Of a DNA stretch of 8,424 nucleotides, positions 1-5,811 are shown one piece after another. A program made the translations under genes and the position numbers. The notes beneath the pieces were generated by a model. The model was not told where the DNA came from and made no database searches. It was given only the letters and a program-made list of their open reading frames with translations. Every line of letters starts with the position of its first letter. Positions within the stretch are counted from its first letter, which is position 1. Source of the DNA: UBA6019 sp035535055 (GTDB lineage: Bacteria > Chloroflexota > Dormibacteria > Dormibacterales > Dormibacteraceae); NCBI GenBank assembly GCA_035535055.1, contig DATLQT010000068.1, forward strand, positions 1 through 8,424, read 5' to 3'.

Positions 1-96
1 TTCAACTCCTGATCGGTGCCGCATATTTCGGGAGACCTGAGACCAAACAGACGTGAGTCTCGGGCGCGGGCGAGTGCAAATCGGGCTCTTTTGAAT

Positions 97-171
97 TGGA
101 GCCGGCGAGAGGAATCGAACCCCCAACCAGCGGTTTACAAAACCGCTGCTCTGCCATTGAGCTACGCCGGC
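97..171 (-). tRNA. tRNA-Thr (anticodon UGU), CCA encoded
   Basis: Read on the minus strand, this folds into a complete cloverleaf. The 7-bp acceptor GCCGGCG pairs with CGCCGGC and is followed by discriminator T and an encoded CCA (99-97). The D stem is GCTC/GAGC. The anticodon stem GCGGT/ACCGC encloses loop TTTGTAA, which gives anticodon UGU (Thr, ACA/ACN codons). The T stem GGGGG/CCTCT has two G-U pairs and encloses loop TTCGATT. There is no intron and only a short variable loop. It stands alone, downstream of the sigma/membrane-protein pair on the same strand, with 48 bases between. I see no convincing promoter in that gap, so it may be read from the upstream operon or from a weak promoter I cannot identify. 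No terminator is evident in bases 1-96. Confidence 0.96.
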
Positions 172-219
172 CCGGCCTCGGCCAAGGGTAGCAAGGCCAC
201 TTCGCACACCCTGCAAGGC

Positions 220-1389
220 TTAAAGACAGGGACCGGCCGGCCGAATGGTCTCCACGCTGTTGGCACCGCCTCCTGGGAGCGGCGGCAGTCCCTGGACAGT
301 GACCTTGCGTAGGCCGGTGGCCGCATCCCAGTGCCAGATGGCCGCCCGATAGTCGCCGAACCAGATCCCGGTAGCGTCGCCGAAGGCGCCGTAGGGGTCG
401 AATCCGGTCGCATCACCCTGGGTGCCACGATAGATGGTCACGCGGACACCGGGCGCAGACTCGAAGAAGATCCATTCTCGGTCGCCGGCCGTTCGGCTGC
501 CGATCCGAAACAGGATGTGGCCCTGGGCGTCCTGCCCGATGGTCCCGTAGCTCACGGCGCCCGTGACACTCGCGTCGCCGGGCAGGGTGGTAAGCAGTGT
601 CGGGCCTGCGCTCACAGACTGCTGCGCAGCGGTTCCGGATGAAGGATCGATCAGCCAGAAATTTCCCGACCCTCCCCTCGCCGGTGCCGTCGTGGCATGG
701 ATGCCAGCGGCGTCCCACTGGTACACGTAGATGGAACCGGGGTAGCTCCAGAGAACCCGATCCCGCGCGGCGGCCAGGTCGTAGATATGCAGTTCGCTCC
801 CGGTGAAGGTCTCCAGATTGCTTCCATCAGGGAGCAGTTTCACCCAGAGGTAGCTGCGCCCGTCGGGCGCCACGGAGGATCCCCCTACGGGCAGCCAGCG
901 GCTGAAGGCGGGGCTGTACTGGATTGGCTCCGAAGGCTGGGGCTGCTTGAAGTTGCCAGCTGGACTGCCGCCGCCCGGCAGGCGGGCCACGGAAGCAGAC
1001 GGGTCCTCGGTGAAGGCTCCCGTCCCGGTGTCCACGAAGCCGGCCTGGGTCTCGATTTGAGCGGGCGGCCCGGATTCTTGCGTGGCGATCACCGGGAGCC
1101 GGCACTTCGTCGCATCGACCGCCATCGGGGTGGGACTCGGCTGTGGGATGACGGCCGGGGCGGGCTGCCGGGATTGAGTCCAGCCTGCGTAGCGCGCCAT
1201 GAGAACGGGGGTGAACAGCGATCCGACCAGGGCGACAGCGAGGACGGCGGCCAGCACCCCCAGGCCGCGCGGGTATTCGCTTGGGGTCACCTGAACGAGC
1301 CGCGCTTCGATGCTCGCCTGCATGCCCGGCGGCACCTCCGTCTCGCCGATCGCGCGGCGCAACCGCTGGCGCACTTCAAGCTCGTTCAT
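220..1389 (-). CDS. Single-pass membrane protein with propeller-like outer domain; putative partner of the ECF sigma factor
   Basis: The 389-residue protein has a charged, presumably cytoplasmic N-terminus (1-40, rich in Arg/Glu), one hydrophobic segment (about 42-64), a Pro/Ser/Thr linker (about 72-90) and a roughly 300-residue outer domain. That domain contains irregular repeats of short strands, such as YLWVKLLPDGS, FWLIDPSSG, WIFFESAPG and AIWHWDAATG, resembling beta-propeller blades. The only two cysteines (96 and 388) flank the whole domain. The ATG overlaps the sigma factor stop as ATGA, and GGAGG lies 10 bases upstream inside the sigma gene, so the two are translationally coupled. Membrane-spanning anti-sigma factors are usually encoded exactly here, but I see no HxxxCxxC zinc anti-sigma motif. 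The anti-sigma or sensor role is therefore inferred from position and topology only. It could instead be an unrelated surface protein. Confidence 0.85.
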   Translation of the reverse strand: MNELEVRQRLRRAIGETEVPPGMQASIEARLVQVTPSEYPRGLGVLAAVLAVALVGSLFTPVLMARYAGWTQSRQPAPAVIPQPSPTPMAVDATKCRLPVIATQESGPPAQIETQAGFVDTGTGAFTEDPSASVARLPGGGSPAGNFKQPQPSEPIQYSPAFSRWLPVGGSSVAPDGRSYLWVKLLPDGSNLETFTGSELHIYDLAAARDRVLWSYPGSIYVYQWDAAGIHATTAPARGGSGNFWLIDPSSGTAAQQSVSAGPTLLTTLPGDASVTGAVSYGTIGQDAQGHILFRIGSRTAGDREWIFFESAPGVRVTIYRGTQGDATGFDPYGAFGDATGIWFGDYRAAIWHWDAATGLRKVTVQGLPPLPGGGANSVETIRPAGPCL

Positions 1390-1901
1390 TCGGTGTAGAC
1401 CTCCGGCATCAGGCGCAGCCGCTCCAGCGCGCGGTGGGTTCTTGACTTCGCGGCCTTGGTCGAAACTCCGAGTGTTTTGCCGACCTCTTCGAAGGAGAGG
1501 TCGAGGTAGTACCTCAGCACCAGGACCAACCGCTGGTCATAGGGGAGGTTGCCCAGAGCGCGGCGGAGATCCAGGTCCTGCGCGTCGAGTGCGGCGGCCG
1601 TCGCCGCGGGCGTGACAAGAGGCTCTTTGACCACCCCGTTCCAGCGGTTACGGAGCTGGCCCCGGCATTGGTTGGCGACGATCTTCAGCAGCCAGGGTCG
1701 AACATCCGAGCCGGGCCGAAAACGCTTGAAGTGCTTCCAGGCGCTGAGGACGGCCTCCTGCACGGCGTCTTCTGCGTCGGCTTCGGAGCGGAGCATGCCG
1801 AAGGCCAGGTGGTAGGCGCCCGGAAGGACGGGCTCCAGCAGCGCGACGAACAGGCGGCGCTCACCTGCCTTGGTGACTTCATAGGACTCTGCTATGTCCA
1901 T
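1386..1901 (-). CDS. RNA polymerase sigma factor, ECF (sigma-70 family)
   Basis: A 171-residue ECF sigma factor that directs RNA polymerase to a specific regulon. Region 2 spans about 18-85, with the core-binding and -10 recognition helices recognisable in DAEDAVQEAVLSAWKHF (42-58) and RPWLLKIVANQCRGQLR (68-84). Region 4 spans about 108-164, with LPYDQRLVLVLRYYLDLSF followed by the helix-turn-helix EEVGKTLGVSTKAAKSRTHRALERLR. There is no region 3 and no long C-terminal extension, as usual for the class. I chose the ATG at 1901 because GGGAG lies four bases upstream and the sigma-2 domain begins at a normal distance. A GTG at 1937 would add 12 residues and is the main alternative. The gene overlaps the next one by 4 nt. 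No GGAAC-type autoregulated ECF promoter is convincing upstream; the only AT-rich patch is 1972-1979. Confidence 0.93.
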   Translation of the reverse strand: MDIAESYEVTKAGERRLFVALLEPVLPGAYHLAFGMLRSEADAEDAVQEAVLSAWKHFKRFRPGSDVRPWLLKIVANQCRGQLRNRWNGVVKEPLVTPAATAAALDAQDLDLRRALGNLPYDQRLVLVLRYYLDLSFEEVGKTLGVSTKAAKSRTHRALERLRLMPEVYTE

Positions 1902-1991
1902 CCGACTCCCATGGCCGATCCGAGGGCCGCGCCCCACTCACCTACCGAGGCTGAACTGCGCAGGCCCGCCCTTAATATGCGCCAGCCTTCC

Positions 1992-2030
1992 AAAAGGTCC
2001 CGGGCGGCGCCGCGACCGCCGCCGGGGACC
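1992..2030 (-). terminator. Rho-independent terminator of the transketolase gene
   Basis: One base after the tkt stop codon on the minus strand, arms at 2030-2018 and 2008-1996 form two 6-bp blocks, GGTCCC/GGGACC and GGCGGC/GCCGCC, separated by a single C-C mismatch. The loop is nine bases (2017-2009). The stem is followed at once by TTTT (1995-1992). Its position between tkt and the sigma gene separates the two transcripts. The U-run is short, but the stem is very GC-rich. Confidence 0.85.
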
Positions 2031-2031
2031 G

Positions 2032-3876
2032 CTATTTGGCGAGGAGCTTTTTGGCCGCGCGGACGATGTGGGGCGCGGTGATCCCGGCCGCGTTCAGCAG
2101 CTCCTGCGGCTGGCCCGAGGTCGGCAGGCCCCTGACCGCCAGGTGCGCGACCCGCGGCGGTCTGGGCTCCATCGCCAGCGCCTCCATCACCGTCGCGCCG
2201 AGGCCGCCCTGGGGGTAATGGTCCTCCACCACCACCAGCCGGCCGCCGGTCACCCGGGCGGCCTCGCGGAGGGTGGCGACGTCCACCGGCTTCAGCGAAT
2301 AGAGGTCGATGACGCGGGCGGCCACGCCCGACTTGGCGAGGGTGTCGGCGGCCTTGAGGCACTCGTGAAGGGTGACGCCGGCGCCGATCAGGGCGACCCT
2401 GTCCTTGGCGCTCTTGCGCACGACCTGCGAGCCGCCGATCTTGAACTTCTGCTTGCCGTCGTAGAGAACCGGGTAGGCGCCGCGGGTGGTGCGCAGGTAG
2501 ACGATCCCCTTCCGACCCGCCATCTGCTCGGTGAGCTGGGCGGTCGAGGTGGCGTCGCTCGGGTAGAGCACCGTCGAGCCCTCGATGGCGCGCATCGCGG
2601 CGAGGTCCTCGAGGGCCATCTGGGAGGGCCCGTCGGTGCCGATCTCCACCCCGGCGTGGGAGCCGGCCAGGCGGATGTCGGCCTCCGAGATGGCCGCCAT
2701 CCGGATGAAGTCATAGGCGCGGCTGAAGAAGGCGGCGAAGGTCGACGCGAAGGGAATGTAGCCGCGGACCTGGAGGCCGACCGCCGCAGCGACCAGCTGC
2801 TGCTCGGCGATGAACATCTCGAAGAAGCGGTCGGGGAAGGCCTTGGCGAACTCGTCCGCGTGGGTCGAGTTGCTGACCTCGCCGTCGAGCCCGACCACAC
2901 CCTTGCGCGCGCCGAGCGCGAGCAGCGCGTCGCCGTAGGCCTTGCGGGTGGCGACCGCCGCGCCCTTCTCGTAGACGGGCAGCTTGACCCTGCCGTCGCC
3001 GCCGGTCCCGACCGGCTCGCCGTGCTCGGGATGGATCGGCTTCACCTTCAGGTGGCGCTCTCCGCCGAGCTCTTTGATGGCCCGCTCGGCCATGTCCGGC
3101 GGGAGGGCCTTGCCGTGCCAGCCCTCCTTGTTGGCGATCTCGCTGAACCCGCTGCCCTTGACCGTCTTGGCGATGATCACCGTCGGCTTGCCGGTCGCCT
3201 CCCGCGCCGCGCCGAGCGCCTTGTCGATCTCAGCCGGGTCGTGTCCGTCGATCAGCACCGCCGTGCAGCCGAAGGCCTCCACCCGCTTGCGGTAGACCTC
3301 GGTGCGCCACCCGTACTCGGTCTCGCCGCGCTGGCCGAGGCGGTTGACGTCGAACATCGCGGTGAGGTTCGAAAGGCCGTAGTGGCCGGCTTTGTCGAGG
3401 GCCTCCCAGATCGAACCCTCGGCCAGCTCGGAGTCGCCGCAGAGGACCCAGACGTGGAAGGGCAGCTTGTCGAGGTACTTGCCGGCCAGCGCCACGCCGA
3501 CCGCTATCGGCAGGCCCTGGCCGAGCGAGCCGGTGGCCACATCGACCCAGGGCAGCACCGGCGTCGGGTGGCCCTGGAACTTGGAGCCGAACTGGCGGAA
3601 GGTCATCATCTCGGCGTCGGTGATGGCTCCCGCGGCCTTGAAGACGGCGTAGACCAGCGGCGAGGCGTGGCCCTTGGAGAAGATCAGGTGGTCGTTGTTC
3701 GGCTCGTCGGGCTTCTTCCAGTCGTAGTGCAGATGGTTGGTGAGCAGCCCGGCGAGAAGGTCCGCCGCTGACATCGAAGAGGTGGGGTGCCCGGCGCCGG
3801 CGGCGGTGCTGGAGCGGATGCTGTCGATCCGCAGCTGCTTGCCGAGCTCTTTGACGAATTCGAGGTCCGCGGTCAT
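2032..3876 (-). CDS. tkt: Transketolase, short (animal-like) type
   Basis: A thiamine diphosphate enzyme that moves two-carbon units between sugar phosphates in the non-oxidative pentose phosphate pathway. It has 614 residues, close to human transketolase and shorter than the roughly 660-residue E. coli type. N-terminal TPP domain: AGAGHPTSS with H30, FSKGHAS (66-72), GHP (102-104), cofactor motif GDSELAEGS (147-155) running to N178, and GWHGK with H254. Pyrimidine-binding domain from about 309: FIAEQ (355-359) with E358 as the residue that activates the cofactor, then ASTFAAFFSRAYD and TDGPSQMALED. The C-terminal domain includes VVVEDHYPQGGLG. The cofactor motif reads GDS where human and E. 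coli enzymes have GDG. The start is an ATG with only a distant GGAG (13-base gap). It lies 68 bases downstream of the transporter gene on the same strand and has its own terminator. It could equally be a paired-subunit or carbohydrate-specialised relative, but it is full length. Confidence 0.96.
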   Translation of the reverse strand: MTADLEFVKELGKQLRIDSIRSSTAAGAGHPTSSMSAADLLAGLLTNHLHYDWKKPDEPNNDHLIFSKGHASPLVYAVFKAAGAITDAEMMTFRQFGSKFQGHPTPVLPWVDVATGSLGQGLPIAVGVALAGKYLDKLPFHVWVLCGDSELAEGSIWEALDKAGHYGLSNLTAMFDVNRLGQRGETEYGWRTEVYRKRVEAFGCTAVLIDGHDPAEIDKALGAAREATGKPTVIIAKTVKGSGFSEIANKEGWHGKALPPDMAERAIKELGGERHLKVKPIHPEHGEPVGTGGDGRVKLPVYEKGAAVATRKAYGDALLALGARKGVVGLDGEVSNSTHADEFAKAFPDRFFEMFIAEQQLVAAAVGLQVRGYIPFASTFAAFFSRAYDFIRMAAISEADIRLAGSHAGVEIGTDGPSQMALEDLAAMRAIEGSTVLYPSDATSTAQLTEQMAGRKGIVYLRTTRGAYPVLYDGKQKFKIGGSQVVRKSAKDRVALIGAGVTLHECLKAADTLAKSGVAARVIDLYSLKPVDVATLREAARVTGGRLVVVEDHYPQGGLGATVMEALAMEPRPPRVAHLAVRGLPTSGQPQELLNAAGITAPHIVRAAKKLLAK

Positions 3877-3944
3877 GGGCGACTCATTACTCCGTGGCGG
3901 GGAAGCCTGACGACGCCCGAAACGTTACACCCGCGAGTTGCTGG

Positions 3945-4883
3945 CTAGGCCGCGTTTCGCTCCGCCTCCCGGGTCCGTGCCGGCTGCGATTGGGAGGCGA
4001 CGATCAACACCACGCCGAGGATCACCACGCTTCCGCCCAGGATCGTGCGCAGGCTCACCGCCTCGCCCAGCAGGAAGTGGCCGAGGATGACCGCTACCAC
4101 CGGGTTGACGTAGGCGTAGGTACTCAGCAGGGGCAGCGGCGCCACCTTGACCAGCCAGATGAAGACCCCGAAACCGAGCACCGCGCCGACCAGCAGCAGG
4201 TAGGCGAAGGCCACTTCCGAGCGGACCGAAAGGTGGGCGAAAGAGAACCTCTCCGCGTCCCCGGTGACGAGGGAGAAGAGAAGGACCACCACGCCGCCGC
4301 TCAACATCTGCATCCCGGCGACCTGAAACGGGTTGTCGGGGAAGGGCGCCGAGCGCGAGTAGACGGTGGCGGCGGCCCAGCCCAGCGCCGCGAGGAGACA
4401 GGCGAGCATGGCGAAGACCGGGCCGCCCTGGAGCACGGCCGGCCCGACCAGCACGGCCAGCCCCGCGAGTCCGAGCACCAGCCCCCCCGCCGCCAGCGGC
4501 CGGATCGGCTCGCCCTGGAAGACCCTCGCCATGCCGGTCATCCAGAGCGGGACGGTGGCGATGAAGATCGCGGCCGCGCCGCTGGCCATGTACTGCTCGC
4601 CCCAGCTCAAGAAGCCGTTGCCGAAGGCGACCAGGCCGGTGCCGGTGAGCACCGCCGAGAGCCACATCCGGGGCGACGGCCAGCCCTTCCGAAGGCCGCC
4701 CCGGAGGGCAACCCAGCCGAAGAGGATCAGGCCGGCCAGGATGTAGCGGATCCCTGAAAGGAAGAAGGGCGGGATGGTCTCGACGCCGACCCGGATCCCG
4801 AGGTAGGTGGTTCCCCAGACGACGTAGATCGTCGCCAGGCCCGCCCCGAGGAGAGCCGGCGACGTCCTGCTCGGTCGGATCAC
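3945..4883 (-). CDS. EamA/DMT-superfamily transporter (YedA-like)
   Basis: A 312-residue inner-membrane protein with ten predicted helices in two EamA repeats (about 14-145 and 157-296). This is the layout of drug/metabolite transporters, many of which export amino acids or small toxic compounds. WGTTYLGIRVGVE (23-35) near the first helix and YAYVNPVVAVILGHFLLGE (256-274) in the penultimate region closely resemble E. coli YedA. The C-terminus is charged and cytoplasmic in character (PARTREAERNAA). The start is a GTG whose bases overlap the stop of the 75-residue gene upstream as GTGA. No good ribosome binding site precedes it, so translation probably restarts from that gene. The substrate cannot be read from sequence. 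The divergent CGNR regulator and esterase suggest a regulated exporter of an esterified or lipophilic compound (inference). Confidence 0.93.
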   Translation of the reverse strand: MIRPSRTSPALLGAGLATIYVVWGTTYLGIRVGVETIPPFFLSGIRYILAGLILFGWVALRGGLRKGWPSPRMWLSAVLTGTGLVAFGNGFLSWGEQYMASGAAAIFIATVPLWMTGMARVFQGEPIRPLAAGGLVLGLAGLAVLVGPAVLQGGPVFAMLACLLAALGWAAATVYSRSAPFPDNPFQVAGMQMLSGGVVVLLFSLVTGDAERFSFAHLSVRSEVAFAYLLLVGAVLGFGVFIWLVKVAPLPLLSTYAYVNPVVAVILGHFLLGEAVSLRTILGGSVVILGVVLIVASQSQPARTREAERNAA

Positions 4884-5107
4884 CCGACCAGTCTGACGTT
4901 CGGCCTGGCCTCGCTCCGCGCCAGCGCGGCGCAGCCGGCCAGCCGCTCACCCAGGCTGACCAGCAGGCGGCCTGACGCGATCCGCCAGGCGCCGATCACT
5001 GGCGTCGAGTGGATGCTCCGGCGTGCGGCCAGCCGCTCCCCATCGGCGATCGCCCGAGCCTCCCGGATCCGGTCGGCGACGATCTCCCCGTAGGTCATCC
5101 ACTGCAT
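4880..5107 (-). CDS. Small basic protein of unknown function, coupled to the transporter
   Basis: A 75-residue protein I do not recognise as a named family. A longer open frame runs back to 5263, but the ATG at 5107 has an ideal AAGGAG (5122-5117) nine bases upstream and lies downstream of the predicted promoter, so the longer start would be untranscribed. Residues 6-33 (from YGEIVADRIREARAIADGE) look like a charged, basic amphipathic helix. Residues 36-66 include a second amphipathic stretch, WRIASGRLLVSLGERLAG. There is no signal peptide or clear membrane helix. Many high-GC Gram-positive genomes carry small Arg-rich two-helix proteins of this general look. It is the first gene of the leftward operon and its TGA overlaps the transporter GTG. 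It may serve mainly as a translational leader, or be a small partner of the transporter; neither is shown. Confidence 0.72.
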   Translation of the reverse strand: MQWMTYGEIVADRIREARAIADGERLAARRSIHSTPVIGAWRIASGRLLVSLGERLAGCAALARSEARPNVRLVG

Positions 5108-5149
5108 GTCCCTGTTCTCCTTGAACGCTCTCGCTGTTTCGCCTGACTT

Positions 5150-5184
5150 GTAACTGGTAAAGAGATTACAGTAGTTACCGTAAC
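5150..5184. promoter_or_regulatory. Putative operator: inverted repeat and repeated TTAC/GTAA motifs
   Basis: GTTAC-C-GTAAC (5174-5184) is a perfect inverted repeat with one central base, lying wholly inside the -35/-10 spacer of the leftward promoter. It is adjacent to a near copy, so TTACAGTAG (5166-5174) and TTACCGTAA (5175-5183) form a tandem 9-bp repeat. Further GTAA tetramers occur at 5150-5153 and 5157-5160, just downstream of the -10. In total five TTAC/GTAA tetramers fall within 34 bp. Such clustering in a divergent gap beside a regulator gene points to binding by that regulator (inference). Confidence 0.6.
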
Positions 5185-5191
5185 CTGTCAA
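5165..5191 (-). promoter_or_regulatory. Promoter of the small-protein/transporter operon
   Basis: On the minus strand a perfect -35 box TTGACA (5191-5186) is followed, after a 15-base spacer, by TGTAAT (5170-5165; five of six -10 matches). An overlapping TAATCT at 17-base spacing is a poorer match. Transcription would begin near 5158, giving a leader of about 50 bases before the AAGGAG and ATG at 5107. The spacer is occupied by an inverted repeat, so the promoter is probably repressible. It is the strongest sigma-70-like promoter in the window. Confidence 0.7.
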
Positions 5192-5206
5192 CCAACCTGG
5201 GCGGTG

Positions 5207-5235
5207 TTGCCAATAGAACCCGCCGGAGTTACGCT
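5207..5235 (+). promoter_or_regulatory. Possible promoter of the CGNR regulator gene (short leader)
   Basis: TTGCCA (5207-5212), a 17-base gap and TACGCT (5230-5235, TAnnnT form) precede the ATG at 5248. Transcription would start only about six bases before the start codon. This agrees with the absence of a usable ribosome binding site (the nearest GGAG is 20 bases upstream). The -10 is a weak match, so this is tentative. Confidence 0.35.
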
Positions 5236-5247
5236 GGGTTTCAAAAG

Positions 5248-5811
5248 ATGAGCAAAGAGGCACCCGGAAGGCTGCAGCTGGTGCAGGACTTCATCAACAC
5301 CGCCGACCTCGAAACGGGTGACGACCGGCTGGCGACGACCGAGCGCCTCGAGGCCTGGCTGACCGAGCGCCGCCTGGTTGGTGAGCCGCCGCCGGTCGAC
5401 AGCGATGGAAGAGAGCTAGCGACCGCACTCGCGCTGAGAGAGGCGCTGCGCGCCCTCTGCCTCGCCAACAACGGCGAGGATCCGACCGGCGACCGGCTGG
5501 CGCTCCTGAAGGCGACCGAGAACCTGCATCTCCACCTCACCGCGCGCTTCGGCGCCGACGGCGGGATCGAGCTCGAACCGGACGAGGTCGGGGTCCGCCA
5601 CGGCCTGGCCGAGATCCTGACCATCGTCTTCGAGTCACTCCACGACGGCTCCTGGTCGCGGCTCAAGGCCTGCGCCTCTGATTCCTGCCAGTGGGCGTTC
5701 TACGACCACTCGCGCAACCGCTCCGGGCACTGGTGCTCGATGGAGGGCTGCGGCAACCGGGCCAAGGTCCGCAGCTACCGGGCCCGGCAGGCCCCGGCCG
5801 GCGGCGCATGA
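5248..5811 (+). CDS. CGNR zinc-finger / ABATE-domain transcriptional regulator
   Basis: A 187-residue protein. The N-terminal ABATE region (about 8-130) begins with the typical LVQDFINTADL and is largely helical (LATALALREALRALCLA). The C-terminal zinc finger (about 138-182) has LKACASDSCQWAFYDHSRNR followed by WCSMEGCGNR, giving ligands C142, C147, C163 and C168 and the family's CGNR signature at 168-171. A basic tail (KVRSYRARQ) is suited to DNA contact. The family is described as putative, stress-related transcription regulators and is common in high-GC Gram-positives. The gene is transcribed away from the EamA transporter operon across a 140-bp gap holding a palindrome, the usual layout for a local regulator. 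Its TGA overlaps the hydrolase ATG. No strong ribosome binding site precedes its start, so it may be leaderless. Confidence 0.94.
   Translation: MSKEAPGRLQLVQDFINTADLETGDDRLATTERLEAWLTERRLVGEPPPVDSDGRELATALALREALRALCLANNGEDPTGDRLALLKATENLHLHLTARFGADGGIELEPDEVGVRHGLAEILTIVFESLHDGSWSRLKACASDSCQWAFYDHSRNRSGHWCSMEGCGNRAKVRSYRARQAPAGGA

Noticed and set aside
1..96. Possible integration site or terminator downstream of the tRNA
   Set aside because: Only a weak gagac/gtctc pairing is visible, with no integrase, no repeat of the tRNA 3' end and too little sequence before the window edge.
172..219. Direct repeat of gcaaggc (191-197 and 213-219) and a weak AGGGT/ACCCT hairpin between the membrane-protein gene and the tRNA
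   Set aside because: The repeat is short, the stem is only five pairs with a long loop and no T-run follows; not a supportable terminator or site.
16..312. Plus-strand 98-residue open frame across the tRNA
   Set aside because: The peptide around RREESNPQPAVYKTAALP is the antisense translation of a tRNA, a common annotation artefact.
1971..1991. Possible sigma-operon promoter (GGAAGG and an AT-rich CATATTAA on the minus strand)
   Set aside because: No -35 at a sensible distance outside the terminator stem, and no CGTC/CGTT-type ECF -10 after GGAAGG; too weak to list.
1894..3771. 625-residue plus-strand open frame opposite transketolase
   Set aside because: It is antisense to a fully conserved enzyme, its composition is low-complexity and rich in Arg, Gly, Asp and Ala, and it has no recognisable domain. 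Such frames arise from GC-rich third positions.
3894..4757. 287-residue plus-strand open frame opposite the transporter
   Set aside because: Highly charged, repetitive composition with no domain; the minus-strand frame is clearly the transporter.
5691..5807. Upstream N-terminal extension of the hydrolase frame
   Set aside because: It lies inside the zinc-finger end of the CGNR gene in another frame; the ATGA junction at 5808 is the natural start.
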